From the NCBI RefSeq assembly GCF_037975245.1, contig NC_092577.1, forward strand, positions 20,768,898-20,832,897: a stretch of 64,000 nucleotides of DNA. The letters are read 5' to 3'. Both the position numbers and the translations under genes were made by a program. The stretch is from Apostichopus japonicus. Lineage: Eukaryota > Echinodermata > Holothuroidea > Aspidochirotida > Stichopodidae. Each line of letters opens with the position of its first letter. Position 1 is the stretch's first letter. The notes below the pieces were generated by a model. It saw nothing but the letters and a program-made list of their open reading frames with translations. It made no database searches and was not told the DNA's origin. Shown here piece by piece: positions 11,567 through 22,204 of the stretch.

Positions 11567-12943
11567 ATGGATGAATTGAAACAATTGCGTAGAAACAAGA
11601 AGAGTCAACTGACTCGAACACTAAAGAACTGTATCAGGTTGATACAGGAGGAAGAAAAAGACTCAGAGTTGATTGCTGAACAGCTAAAAAAGGCAGAAGA
11701 CCATTTCAACAAATTAGAAGAGATTTATGAACAAATCGTTTCTACCATCAAAGATGATGAGGCTTTCGTAGAAGCGGAGAAGTGGATGGTGGAAGTGGAG
11801 AAAAACTTTTGGAAGATGGTGACCGAAATTAGATCAGCTCTTAGGAACACTGCTGCACCGGTAACAGAAACCTTACCCGAGGGACCTGATCTGGTAGGGG
11901 AATCTTCTCCAGGAACGAGTATGATAGCAGACAGACAATTGCAACCAACTACGGACCAACAAGCAACAGCAGGACAACTGCAACAAACTATTGATCAACA
12001 AATGACAGTGGACGGACGATTGCCGCACACAACGGATCAACGAGCAGTGGCGTCAGATGGACACCAACAACTAACAAGTCTGGATCAAGCAGTGACGACA
12101 AATGGAGATGCTCAGCAAACTACAAAGGTACAACGCCAAACTGATACCCAAAAACTAGAAGTGGGGGCGTCAGAACAGAACAGTCCCTTTGAATCACTGA
12201 AACTTGCCTTTGAACTTCCAAAAATAGAAATTCCATGTTTTTATGGTGAACCAGGTAATTATTTCAGCTTCACAAATGCATTCAATGTTCTTATTGCTAG
12301 TAAACTGAACTGTGAATTTACCAAGTTGCAACATCTACTGAGATTTTGCAAAGGCAAGGCTTATAATGCTATCAATGCTTGTGAGTTTGAGGGAGAAAGT
12401 GGGTTCAAAAAGGCATTGGCAATATTACAGGTTCAATTTGGGCAATCACACATGATTCTGGGGGCAATGACATCAAAGTTGGAAAAACGTAAAACCGTCG
12501 AAAGCTCCGAAGATTTGTGGGAATTAATTGGGGACTTAAACAAATGCAAAATCACTCTATCCAAATTGGGGTATGACAACGATTCGAATTGCAGTAATAC
12601 ATTGCTTACAGTTCAAAATCTGTTGCCCATCCATATTCAAACCAGATGGAGTAATGCATCTCATGATATTCTTACAAAACAGGCTACGATTGGCTTAAAC
12701 GACCTGATCAAATTTCTAGAAAAACAAGCATCAGTTAAAAGTACAATGTTTGGAAAACAACTGGAAATGAACATAGAAAAACAAAACAAAAGAAGGTTTG
12801 ATCAGAGGAAGAATGATGTAAAGAAAAATGAAAACAAGGGGAGTTATCACACTGCCAGTGTAAAGGCACACCCTAGTGACCCTACCAACTGCCCCTGTTG
12901 TAGTATGGGCACTCCAAGTTATGGAGATGCAATTCTTTCCTAG
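11567..12943 (+). CDS. gag: gag-like ORF of the BEL/Pao element (DUF1759 type)
   Basis: A 458-codon frame from an ATG just inside the leader. Residues 1-90 are charged and heptad-like (coiled coil). Residues about 125-200 are a degenerate Q/T-rich repeat (TTDQQATAGQLQQ). Residues about 205-400 match the DUF1759 capsid-like domain: LPKIEIPCFYGEPGNYF, then the conserved F..KGKAY and a downstream LEKRKTVESSEDLWELIGDL. The C-terminus is basic, then begins a zinc knuckle (NCPCC) that is cut: the frame passes into out-of-frame codons near 12910 and stops at 12943. The knuckle continues in the frame of the next ORF. The capsid would package element RNA in the cytoplasm. Confidence 0.9.
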   Translation: MDELKQLRRNKKSQLTRTLKNCIRLIQEEEKDSELIAEQLKKAEDHFNKLEEIYEQIVSTIKDDEAFVEAEKWMVEVEKNFWKMVTEIRSALRNTAAPVTETLPEGPDLVGESSPGTSMIADRQLQPTTDQQATAGQLQQTIDQQMTVDGRLPHTTDQRAVASDGHQQLTSLDQAVTTNGDAQQTTKVQRQTDTQKLEVGASEQNSPFESLKLAFELPKIEIPCFYGEPGNYFSFTNAFNVLIASKLNCEFTKLQHLLRFCKGKAYNAINACEFEGESGFKKALAILQVQFGQSHMILGAMTSKLEKRKTVESSEDLWELIGDLNKCKITLSKLGYDNDSNCSNTLLTVQNLLPIHIQTRWSNASHDILTKQATIGLNDLIKFLEKQASVKSTMFGKQLEMNIEKQNKRRFDQRKNDVKKNENKGSYHTASVKAHPSDPTNCPCCSMGTPSYGDAILS

Positions 12944-14520
12944 CCATGAGAGTTGAGGATAGGTGGGATTATGCCTCAAAAAACAAGCTGTGTTTCAAGT
13001 GTCTGGGTGAACATTTCTCACCACAGTGCACCAGGGTAATGAAATGCAATATTGATGGATGTAGCAAAAATCACAACAAATTGTTACACGGAACCAAGGA
13101 AGGGGAGCCCATGTCTAAAGGGAGTTGTGATCTTGAAAATAATGCAATAAGTGCATCTGGATCTAAAAATAATACAAGTGGTAGTACTAGGCCCACATTT
13201 CATTCAGGTGCGTGTGGTCAAATATCATTCAGGGTAGTCCCGGTTTTGGTGTCTTCACCAAATGGTAAGGTTGTAGAGGCAAATGCCTTCCTGGATGATG
13301 GAAGTGAGCAGACGTATGTGAATGAAGATTTAGTGGCTGAATTAGGGATACATGGTAAGCCGGAAGAGGTCAAGGCTACGGTACTAAATGCTAAAGAGGA
13401 AAGGTTTCAGTCCTTTCCAGTTAAATTTGACATCTCTCCACTAAATAGACCAGAGAAGCAGTATGGGATTGAGGCGATAACAATTAAAAATGTATGTGGT
13501 AAACTGAAGCCCATTGATTGGTGCAGGGTCTCAAGAGACTGGGACCATTTGAAGGATATTGAATTTCCTAAGTTTCTAGGCAGCAGAAACAAGGTCGATA
13601 TTTTGATTGGTTTGGATCATGCAGGCTTACACGAGTCAATCCATGAGGTAAAGGGCAGATCAGGCGAACCAATCGCCAGGCTCACCCCATTAGGATACAC
13701 TTGTGTGGGACCTGTTGCTCCTGCAGCTAGGAGAGCATTCCACACCAGATCAGTGAGCACTTTCCACTGTACTGTTGACAGAGAAGTGAACATAACTCTC
13801 AGAAAGTTCTGGGAAGTAGATAACATGGGCTTAAATTGCAAAGTAACTTGTCACACCAAAGAAGAAGAAGAGGCCATCAGAGTGGTTATAAAATCGATGG
13901 CTGGAGGTGACAATTGTAGATACCAAGTAAGAATTCCATGGAAAGAAAAAGAAAGAAAAAACATGACTACAAATAATGACGTGTCTGCAAAGAAAAGGCT
14001 AGAAAGCCTACAAAAGAAGTTGATAAAAGATGAAAAACTAGGCAAGGCATATAGCTGTGTCATTGAAGGGTATTTGGATAAGGGTTACATTAGGAAAGTA
14101 GATGAAGGGGAACCTAAATCTAGTACAGAGTGGTTTATTCCACACTTTCCAGTGGTAAAAATGGATGGAACAACTACTAAGGTTAGGATAGTTTACGATG
14201 CATCAGCGAAAGATAGAGATCTGTGTTTAAATGATGTAATCAATAATGGACCAAAACTTCAAAATGACCTCTGTGATGTTTTGCTTAGGTTCAGGCGAGA
14301 CAAAGTAGCGGTGGTCTGCGACATTTCTGAAATGTATTTGCAGATTGAGATAGATGAGGTTGACCGGCCTATGTTCAGGTTCATGTGGCGAGATCTGGAT
14401 GTGCAAAAGGAACCAGGCACTTACGAATTCAACATTGACTTTTGGGTTGAATGTGTCACCATTCATTGCCCAAAAAGTGTCACAAGAAAATGCAAAGCGT
14501 TACAAGGAACAGTTTCCTAG
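12910..14520 (+). pseudogene. pol: pol part 1: zinc knuckle, protease, reverse transcriptase start
   Basis: A 524-codon frame opens at 12946 but conserved residues begin slightly earlier. CFKCLGEHFSPQC is the second zinc knuckle. NAFLDDGSEQTYV carries the aspartic protease active-site region (DUF1758; Asp-Asp-Gly-Ser form). From about residue 360 the reverse transcriptase begins: KVRIVYDASAKD, then VVCDISEMYLQIEID with the first catalytic Asp region. Homology leaves this frame near 14440, continues in a second frame (about 14440-14525), then in a third. The frame relation to gag is -1 but no slippery heptamer is visible and the break is inside a zinc knuckle, so decay or a sequence error is more likely than programmed shifting. 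Confidence 0.9.
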
Positions 14521-16600
14521 GGCAGCTAACATCCACATACATGGATGATAGTATGGATAGTGTAGAGGATGAAGATGTTGCTATACAGTTGTATCGTGAG
14601 CTCACAGAGTTGTGGGCAAAGGCTGGTATGAGTGCAAGGAAATGGCTATCGAATTCAAAGAAGGTACTCGAAGCTATTCCTGTAGAGCATAGAGCTAAAG
14701 AGATTAAAATAACTGATAGTGAGTGGCCATCAATCAAGGCTTTAGGGTTAACATGGCTAGCTGAGAGTGATATGTTTGTGTTGAAAGGCCCAGATAGAAG
14801 TTTGGAAAAGATGACAAAGAGAAACATATTGAGTCAGCTTGCAAGTCTCTTTGATCCGCTAGGTTTTTTGTCGCCTATCATCACTACTGGAAAAATTATG
14901 CTACAGGAAATCTGGTCCAGTGGAGTGCTGTGGGATGAGGAAATTCCTCAAGAGTTAGCATCAAAGGTTAAAGCTTGGGTCAGCGATTTGCAAAACCTTG
15001 ACAAAGTAGTGGTGCCTAGATGTATTGAGTATGAGAGTGGTAAAACATCCATTCATGTATTCACTGATGCTAGTAAGGATGCATATGCTGCTGTAGCGTA
15101 TGCACGAAGTGAGACAAATAGTGGTGTGACTGTTCGCCTCATTGCATCCAAGACAAAGGTGGCTCCTTTGAAAGCACTCAGCATTTCTAAATTAGAATTA
15201 ATGGGTGCAATGTTGGGATTGAAGTTGGCTGGTTCAATCTCATCAGTATTGTGCTACAGATTAGAAGATGTTGTCTTTTGGGTAGACAGTCAAAATGTCC
15301 TCTATTGGATAAGAGGGAGGAGTAAGTTGTTTAAGCCGTTTGTTGCAAATAGAGTTGGGGAGATCCAGCATTTGACAAACCCAGCACAGTGGCGTCATGT
15401 GCCGGGTAAAGATAATCCTGCGGATTTAGCTTCGCGGGGTACAACGGTTGTGAAGATGATAGAGCATGAAAAATGGTCGAGTGGGCCTGAGTTTCTTTAT
15501 GGTGATCCGACATGTTGGCCTGTAAACACAGTGAACGATGTGGTTGGGTCTGACCAACGTAAAGTAGTGGTATCAATGATGAATAGGAAGGTGGTTGTAC
15601 CAACATTTGACGAGTGGAAGTTAAACCCTTGTCGTTTCAGTAGTTGGGAAAGAATGCGTAGAGTTACGGCATATGTGTTTCGTTTCATCAACAATTGTCG
15701 TAGTAAGAGTGAAGATAGATCAAAGGGTAAAGTTTTGAAGCTGGATGAAATTCAAGATGCAGAGAACTTTTTAGTGTGCGTCGCACAGGAGGACGCATTC
15801 AGTCGAGACATAGAAAATATTAAGAAGGGTGGTGCTGTAGGTTCAAACAGTGCCTTGAAATCCTTGTTGCCTAAGATAGATGACGATGGCTTGCTCAGGA
15901 TGACTGGTCGGTTGAGTGTCGTTGAGACACTGCCATTTGATGTGAGATTCCCCGTTATTCTCCTTCGCAAACATGCTCTGACACGTTTGATAGTTAGGAA
16001 ATATCATACCGATGGTAATCACGTTCAGGGTACTAATTATATTCTGTCAAAGATAAGTGAAAAGTACTGGGTGGTACATGGTCGTGAAGAGATCAGGGAG
16101 TGCGAAACTAATTGTAACCAGTGTAAGTTGAGAAGCGTTAAGGGTGGTGAACAAGTAATGGCACCGTTACCAAAGAGAAGGGCGACTGTGACCTTAAGGG
16201 CGTTTTCTAAGGTTGCTGTTGATTATGCTGGACCTTTTCTCACTATCCAGGGAAGAGGTCGTGTGAGGACTAAGCGATATTTGTGTCTCCTCACTTGCTT
16301 AAGTACTAGAGCGGTACATTTAGAAATAGCCTATGGTCTTGATACAGATACGTTCTTAAATGCGTTTTATAGATTTGTGAGTCGAAGAGGTAAGCCTGAG
16401 GAAGTTTTCTCAGACAATGGAACTAATTTTGTGGGTGCGTCTCGGGAGTTGTTCAGGTTGATTGACAAATCAAAGGTCCAAGAGGTGACAGCGGGTCAGA
16501 TGAGGTGGCATTTCTTACCCCCATTGTCACCTCATTTTGGTGGTGCTCATGAAGCACTAATCAAGACAAGTAAGAGCTATTCAGGCAGTTCTAGGTGATG
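14520..16600 (+). pseudogene. pol: pol part 2: reverse transcriptase catalytic core, RNase H, integrase
   Basis: The long frame at 14451-16598 is meaningful from about 14520. TSTYMDDSMDSV carries the YMDD catalytic motif. The RNase H domain follows (HVFTDASKDAYAAVAY; ISKLELMGAMLGLKLA; VFWVDSQNVLYWI). The integrase has an HHCC-like zinc module (RKYHTDGNHVQG ... CNQCK) and the DDE core: VAVDYAGPF, VFSDNGTNFVG, GGAHEALIK. All three acidic residues are present. After GGAHEALIK the frame drifts and ends at 16598; the C-terminal domain resumes in another frame from 16606. The protein would copy element RNA and insert the cDNA. Confidence 0.92.
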
Positions 16601-16605
16601 CAGAC

Positions 16606-17136
16606 GTGACCGATGAAGAGCTTCATTCAGCCTTTGTTGGTGCCGAAGGTATAATTAACTCAAGACCATTGACGTATGTGTCAGCCTCTCCCAAAGACAT
16701 GACCCCATTGACACCAAATCATTTCCTGCATGGGTCTATGGGTGGAACATTTGCATCAGAGGAAATTGTAGATGGCACAAAATATAGTCCAAGGAGGAGA
16801 TGGCGCCGTGTGCAGGAGCTGATGCGCCATTTCTGGCAAAGATGGCTCAGGGAGTGGTTGCCTTCCTTGAATCGTGGAAAAAAGTGGCATAAGGAAAAAG
16901 TTGATTTGAAGGTCGATGACTTAGTTTTGGTAATGGAAAAAGATGTAGTTAGAGGTCAGTGGCCATTAGGAAGGATAAAGGAAGTGTTTCCTGGTCCAGA
17001 TGGCCATATTAGAGTGGTAAAGATTAAGACCAGGGGGGGTGAGGTGATTAGAAATATCACAAAAGTGTGTCATTTGGAGTTGTGTGAGTACAAGTATTTA
17101 AATTTAAGTGTTAGTAAGTTCTATTTTGAAATTTGA
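16606..17136 (+). pseudogene. pol: pol part 3: integrase C-terminus, DUF5641 type
   Basis: 176 codons beginning (non-ATG) TDEELHSAFVGAEGIINSRP, the region just after the DDE core in BEL/Pao integrases. RRRWRRVQELMRHFWQRW and a VDDLVLVMEKDVVRGQWPLG stretch fit DUF5641. It ends 240 bp before the 3' LTR. Separation from the preceding frame is by one shift near 16590, not by a true gene start. Confidence 0.9.
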
Positions 17137-17362
17137 GTCATCTGTTGCTAATGTTGTTTGGAGGTTTTGAAAAGAACATGTTTTGGAAAATCTTTCTTTT
17201 TTGTTACAGTGTATACATTGTTGGGATGGTATTTGTTAGGCTAAGTAGCCTGATGTAGTTTGAGTGTAGGGTTGATTATAGAGCATCGGGTTCCTTTTTA
17301 CTTTTTTGTTCAGTCTGTTAACAGTTATGGTGATAGGTTTACCTAGGTTTCGACATTTGGTC

Positions 17363-17376
17363 GAAGAAGGGGAGAA
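17363..17376 (+). promoter_or_regulatory. polypurine tract for plus-strand priming
   Basis: GAAGAAGGGGAGAA abuts the 3' LTR, the expected position of the second-strand primer. Confidence 0.9.
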
Positions 17377-17572
17377 TGTTCTGAAGGATTTAAAGACGAG
17401 AGTAGAGGGCGCTATGAGATATAAAAAAAGTTGTGATTAAGGGTCAAAGGTGAAGAAAAGGAAGAAAACAAGTTGAACAGATGGCGTGTTAATCCGTAAA
17501 ACGATCGACAAATACAGTAGAGAGAATCAAAAAAATCCTTGTTTCAGATTGATTATTGTTTACGTAAGAACA
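17377..17572 (+). repeat. 3' LTR of the BEL/Pao element
   Basis: 196 bp from TGTTCTGAAGG to CGTAAGAACA, identical to the 5' LTR except for one missing C. It is followed by the second GTGCC target copy at 17573-17577. Confidence 0.96.
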
Positions 17573-18253
17573 GTGCCAAATGTTAAAATAACTGGATCTT
17601 TTCTAACTTCCCGTGCAACCAAATCTGCCTGCATGCGGGTCAATACCTTTGCATTGAGTGCATCCGAAGCACATTCAGAGGTAGGTAGAAACATCTTTGC
17701 TACTGCTTGAACACGGTGAACACGTTTCCTGTTGCCTCTGGATGAGCAAACCTTTTGGTGTTTCCAAAGTCCATCCTTCTTCAAACTACCATCACAATAT
17801 TCACATGGCAGGTAGTCTGATGATTCCGCCTTGTCTAATGCCGTTGGCCTTTTCCGTGGCTTTATTTGACCTTCTCCAGTGTCCCATACCAATTTATTGT
17901 TTTAAATTCCCTCGGTTTCTCAAAACAGCTATCTTTGCTTTTCTATCATTTCCATGTAATGGAAGAGCATTGATTTCAACAACTAACTTTTCTTCATCAT
18001 GCTTCTGAGAGCAATGACGAAAAATCTTTGCAAAAGCGTGATCACAGTAGAGGAAGTAGTCCTTGGAATCCCACTTTCTATTACCCTCTTTGCTTTTACT
18101 TGATAGCTGCACATCACTTGTTGTTGCGAATGCTTCGTCATCACTTGAAGAGTCTTCCCAGTCTCCGTCATTACTTGAGTCTTCATCTTCAGTAAAAATT
18201 GGCTTATTCTTAATCTTTCGTTGCCTTTTTGTCTGAATATATACCTTGCTCAT
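17573..18253 (-). pseudogene. zinc-finger region of the SET/recombinase-like gene
   Basis: Minus-strand frames at 18253-17894 and 17892-17573. The first contains acidic residues (EDEDSSNDGDWEDSSSDDE), then a finger-like YFLYCDHAFAKIFRHCSQKH and RNRGNLK. The second has a classical C2H2 finger, LPCEYCDGSLKKDGLWKHQ followed by KVC, and leads into ALNAKVLTRMQADLVAREVR. The reading runs in frame into the segment left of the BEL/Pao insertion once the 5-bp duplication is discounted. One frame change separates the two parts near 17893. The host gene probably encodes a nuclear, DNA- or chromatin-binding protein; function unproven. Confidence 0.65.
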
Positions 18254-18688
18254 CTGTGTCTTTCTTTCTTTTCTTCATTTTTGCCTTTCGTTTCCTTTCA
18301 GTTTTATTTGCAGTTTCGGGCCCTTCCTCATCATCTTTCTCTGCAAGCTGCACTCCACTTGTGGTTGTGAAGTCTTCATCATATGTCTCTTTGTAAGTTT
18401 TTGATTTTCTTCTATCTAGATCTGTAGATTCCTCATCTTTGTTGTCTTCTACAAGTAACTTTCTTCTCTTGGATACCTTAGCCTTTGATTTGTTTCTCTT
18501 CCTGTGAACCTTTGACTTTGTTTTAGTTTTAATTGCAATTGTGGGCTCTTCCTCGTCACTTTTCTCTGCAAGCTGCACTCCACTTGTGGTAGTGAACTCT
18601 TTATCTTCACTTGATGAATCTTCATCTTCCACAAAATATGTCTCTTTGTAAGTTTTTGATTTTCTTCTATTTAAATCATGCTTTTTAC
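18210..18688 (-). pseudogene. acidic/basic repeat region of the SET/zinc-finger gene, part 2
   Basis: The frame from about 18688 to 18210 encodes tandem low-complexity units. Each has SSEDKEFTTTSGVQLAEK-type acidic/threonine residues, then a lysine-rich nuclear-localisation-like stretch (KTKSKVHRKRNKSK), then DRRKSKTYKETY. Two units are visible here and further diverged ones lie at 19.9-20.3 kb, so the segment expanded by internal duplication. It is followed without a clear boundary by the zinc-finger frame. Confidence 0.55.
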
Positions 18689-19880
18689 GTGGAAAGAAAA
18701 AAACGGACACGGACCAAAGGTCAACAAAACCAAAAACAATTCCAGTCTGTTTAACGACCACCATAAACCCAACTGAAAACCCACAAACAGAAATCTCTCA
18801 CTCACCCACAAATGTATTCAATGTAGCGTTCAACGTGACATGAAATGATCACGGACCCAAAGGCCAACAGAACCAAAACAATAACGCTACACAAACCAGC
18901 CCCAAAAAAGCCAACTCCAAACCACAAACAGAACCCCCCCCAACCCATATTATGTAACGACCACACAACCCCCCCCCCCCCACACACCTGAAAAATAACC
19001 CACTCCAAAACTTCATCCGGGGTACGCCGTCCCGATGGTAGACAACAAGCCTGCGCATTACCTGCGAAGTTTTCCCAATATGGGTCTTTTCAGGCCCCTG
19101 GCAGTGTTCCCCCTTTTCTTACGAGGGAGCAGAGTTCTTAGCTTCTCGTCATTGATCGAGTGGACCTCCCTGTTAGGAACAGGAGGTGCACTAGCGACCA
19201 TCGTGTCCGGTATAACGGAAGCGGCTGCGGGTAGGGTGGAAGGGCCACTCGAGTCAATGAGATCAGTGGCCTGTTTCGTCTCATCAAACCAATCGGAGGA
19301 CTCCTTAGCCACAACTAATAAGGTTGTAGTGCAGTCCTCCATTGACGAGTCAGATTCTGGGCCACTGAATGTCTCTTGGGCCGGTTGACTCGGGGCCCAA
19401 CTAGTATCACCGATAGCGGGCGAAGCTACCGGTAAACCAGTACAAGCGGCATCCTGCGCCGCATGCCACTCCGTTAGTACCATCTCCGCCGTTTTGTCCT
19501 GCTCTGCCTTAGTGGGCAGGCTGGCAGTCTCGGCAAGTTCGATCAGGGGAGAGGTCGGACACGAAAGGGGGAACAAAGCCTCCACCAGGGCGCTAGTGTC
19601 GGACACTGGGGCGATGACAGGAGCATCAGGTGGTACGGTGTCAGAGGCCGGGACGGGGACCGCTTCAAACACGCCCGTAGCCACTCTCGCGGCGTATGAG
19701 CGGTCTGGGCATAAACGGGCCAGATGGCCCGTTTTCCCACACGAGTTACACACGATATCCCCTTTACACTCGGCCAGGGTATGCCCAACCTGTAAACAGC
19801 GGCTACACCGCTTGTTCGGACAACCTGGCCTCATGCCTTTCCAGCCCACACCTCCAACAAGTGCGAGGCTGGCCCGGATA
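18689..19880 (-). mobile_element. ORF1-only LINE derivative, 5'-truncated
   Basis: On the minus strand it starts within ORF1 at about 19880 (IRASLALVGGVGW), reads through two CCHC knuckles (NKRCSRCLQVGHT; CNSCGKTGHLARLCPDRS) and ends ORF1 at 19058 with KKRGNTARGLKRPILGKLRR. A roughly 370-bp non-coding tail follows, finishing CACGTAAAAAGCA at about 18689 after a small stem (GGACC AAA GGTC). No ORF2 is present. The tail matches that of the copy at 25.7-27.5 kb. Related T-rich sequence (TTTTTGATTT) flanks both sides and may be a degenerate target duplication. Confidence 0.8.
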
Positions 19881-20772
19881 TGCAGTTTTTGATTTGTATA
19901 TTCATCATCCTCGTTGTCTTCTACAAGTAGATTTATTCTCTTGTATACCTTAGCCTTTGATTTTATTTTCTTCCTGTGAACCTTTGACTTTGTTTTAGTT
20001 TTAATTGCAATTGTGGGCTCTTCCTCGCCATTTTTTCTCTGCAAGCTGCAAGTTGCAGGATTCTGGAACTTCTCCTAGCTGCACTCCACTTGCGGTAGTG
20101 AACTCTTTATCTTCACTTGACGAATATTTCTTTTTCAAAGCATCTTTCTTCTGCTGAATGTTTGTATTCATGTTAACAGTATCATCATCTGAATCTTCCT
20201 CATCCATGATACCTTTCACAAGTAATTTTCTTTTCTTGTATACCTTAAGCTTTCTCTTCTTGCTTGCCTTTGGCTTTTTTTGTGGTTTCAGTTGCAGCTT
20301 CGGGCTCTCCTTTGTCACCTGAGGCTTCAACTTCATACTCCTTCATCTTGTCTCCTATGAGTTCCCTACTCACAGGACTGCTTGCTCTAACATTTTCACA
20401 GAACTCTTCCGCTTCTACAATTACCTTGGAAACCTTTCATTTCTGTGGGGAAGTATCTGAAGAGTCATTTGAAGAAGCATTTGAATCATCGATATTAGAC
20501 CTCTCAACTGAATGATCTGGGTCATGGTCTTCCTCCAAGTCACTTAAATCACCATTCCCAGCATCGCTGTCATGACGGTAGGGATGCTGCAATGGTATTA
20601 CTTCTGACAATTGTGAGTCTGAGTTGCAGGGTTCTGGAACTACTGCAGGAGATAATTGTAGATTTACCTCTTCCTCAACTGGAAATCCATCCTCATGAAT
20701 GGGCGATGTTTCTTGGGTGACCCCACGACAGGTACGTGAAAATGGACATGGCAATGGTATTACCTGTGACAA
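19881..20772 (-). pseudogene. acidic/basic repeat region of the SET/zinc-finger gene, part 1
   Basis: Minus-strand frames carry more copies of the repeat unit (SSEDKEFTTASGVQL, KASKKRKLKVYKKRKLL) and an upstream acidic segment (DLEEDHDPDHSVERSNIDDS). The phrases LSQVIPLPCPFSRT and LSEVIPLQHPYRHD are an internal duplication. At least two frame changes are needed (near 20045 and 20440), either introns or decay. The region links the SET exon to the zinc fingers. Confidence 0.5.
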
Positions 20773-21074
20773 CTGGGAGTCTGAGTGGTTGAATCTGATT
20801 CCAAATTCTCATTTTCCTTCTGTGGAATTTCTTCTGGGACTCTGAAAAAAGCTGGTGGTGGAAAACAATATGAAAATGGCAATCCATAATCGTACAGTAT
20901 TTCTTCATCTGCTGGAATGTGTCGAGTTGCAAACAACTGTAGCTGTGGCTTATTGTCTGGCCCTTCAAAAACTTTCACTTTGCTGTTTATCTCTTTTCTA
21001 CTTGTGGCGTGGTTGACTAATCGTCCAAATTTCCATGGATCATCATCTCTTGGCTCCTGTGAGGCATCGACACT
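20773..21074 (-). CDS. SET-domain C-terminal exon (SETD8-like layout)
   Basis: An acceptor (TTTCTTCCAG) on the minus strand lies just above 21074. The frame gives VDASQEPRDDDPWKFGRLVNHA, then NSKVKVFEGPDNKPQLQLFA, then HIPADEEILYDYG, followed by a proline-rich tail. GRLVNHA corresponds to the cofactor-binding NH motif (usually NHS) and EEILYDYG to the C-terminal SET motif. SET proteins transfer methyl groups from S-adenosylmethionine to lysines, usually on histones. The N-terminal half of the SET domain must lie in exons to the right; none was identified with confidence up to 25.6 kb. Activity is unknown. Confidence 0.65.
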
Positions 21075-22204
21075 GGAAGAAACAAACAAAATATTTCTTT
21101 AACAAAACCACAATGAATGACAAGATGCACGAAATAGAAGAATCATTTCTAAAGACACATTCCACCTCCTGTCTAACATTATGTTCTTTCAGCAATCCAT
21201 GGAACAATGTAGCATTGCTCAACAGCTTTTACACTGCATGTACTAATGGGAACAATAACCAGAAATCCCAAGATTCAGCAATTCCTTACATAAAAATGAT
21301 ACATGTACTGCTAGGGTTGAGTATTTGATATCAGTTGACCTCTGACATCTACCCAGTTTGACACACTATGAACTCAACCATAGTACATCTACGTACATAT
21401 GGGTTTGCTTCACATATATTGAAGTCTAATGACCTCTGATTCCCCTTAAGTAAGGGTTTTATTTGAACGTATGATAACTTAATACACATGGTCAAGCAAA
21501 AGTTCAGAAATAAAATGAAAATTACAAAATTCACTTTCAGCACAAAGAAGCTCTGCAAGCAGTGTACAAAACTAACATGACTGTGTGTTTATGAGCCTAC
21601 AAAATGCATGGACTGCTTCTGAATGATACATTGCTTGTGAAGGTGTGTGCACAATTGACCTTAGTAAAAAGAAAGCAAGGCAGGTTGACATCAAGTCCCA
21701 AAGTCATTGTATAGTAATTGCATATCAACTTTCTGAGATTGTAACACGTTATTGTGGGGGCCACCAACAGCAGATAGATAAAGCAGATAGATAAAGGAGA
21801 TAGATAAAGATAAAGACAGCAGATAGATAAAGTTCAAGAATGTCAATGTAACGATTTCGCTGAATGTGTCTGCAAGACACAATTGTTCGCCCTTGGGCAG
21901 CTACCCACCAAGGTTGAAGAAGTTAAACCAGGCCATTTAAGGGGATTTCTTGAACCAAAATCGGACCCAAACACGTCTACCCACACACACCTTTTGGCCC
22001 TTCCCTCGTCATGAACTTCTGGTCACACCCTGGAACCCTTTTTAATATTTTACTTAATGGTTTCAGACTATCTAAATCGGTATCATTTACTCATACTTTG
22101 AAACATCACGTAAAAGATCTCACAGCATTATAATGTAATGGAACATGAACTTCATTCATGCAGAGTAAGTTTGTAGGTTTGCTTACCGCAACTTTCGATG
22201 TTTC
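21075..22204. other. non-coding; GATA-like microsatellite
   Basis: No gene recognised. An AGATAGATAAAG-type simple repeat lies at 21771-21842. Confidence 0.5.

Larger units (their letters stand above)
10524..17572 (+). mobile_element. BEL/Pao LTR retrotransposon, complete but with broken frames
   Basis: A 7049-bp element with near-identical 197/196-bp LTRs beginning TGTTCT and ending AGAACA, a 5-bp target duplication, an initiator-Met-type primer binding site and a polypurine tract. The order is gag-like (DUF1759 type), zinc knuckle, aspartic protease (DUF1758 type), reverse transcriptase, RNase H, zinc-binding and DDE integrase, then a DUF5641-type C-terminus; this order is diagnostic of BEL/Pao. 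No envelope-like gene is seen. Four frame breaks (near 12910, 14440, 14525 and 16590) interrupt the single frame expected. It lies antisense inside a coding exon of the SET/zinc-finger gene. Confidence 0.95.

Noticed and set aside
12900-12950. Programmed -1 frameshift between gag and pol of the BEL/Pao element
   Set aside because: No slippery heptamer or obvious downstream structure is visible, the break falls inside the zinc knuckle, and BEL/Pao elements usually have one continuous frame.
19035-19892. Plus-strand open frames opposite the LINE ORF1 copies (also at 26290-27012, 49119-49598 and 59107-59310)
   Set aside because: They recur in every ORF1 copy as antisense shadows of the zinc-knuckle frame.
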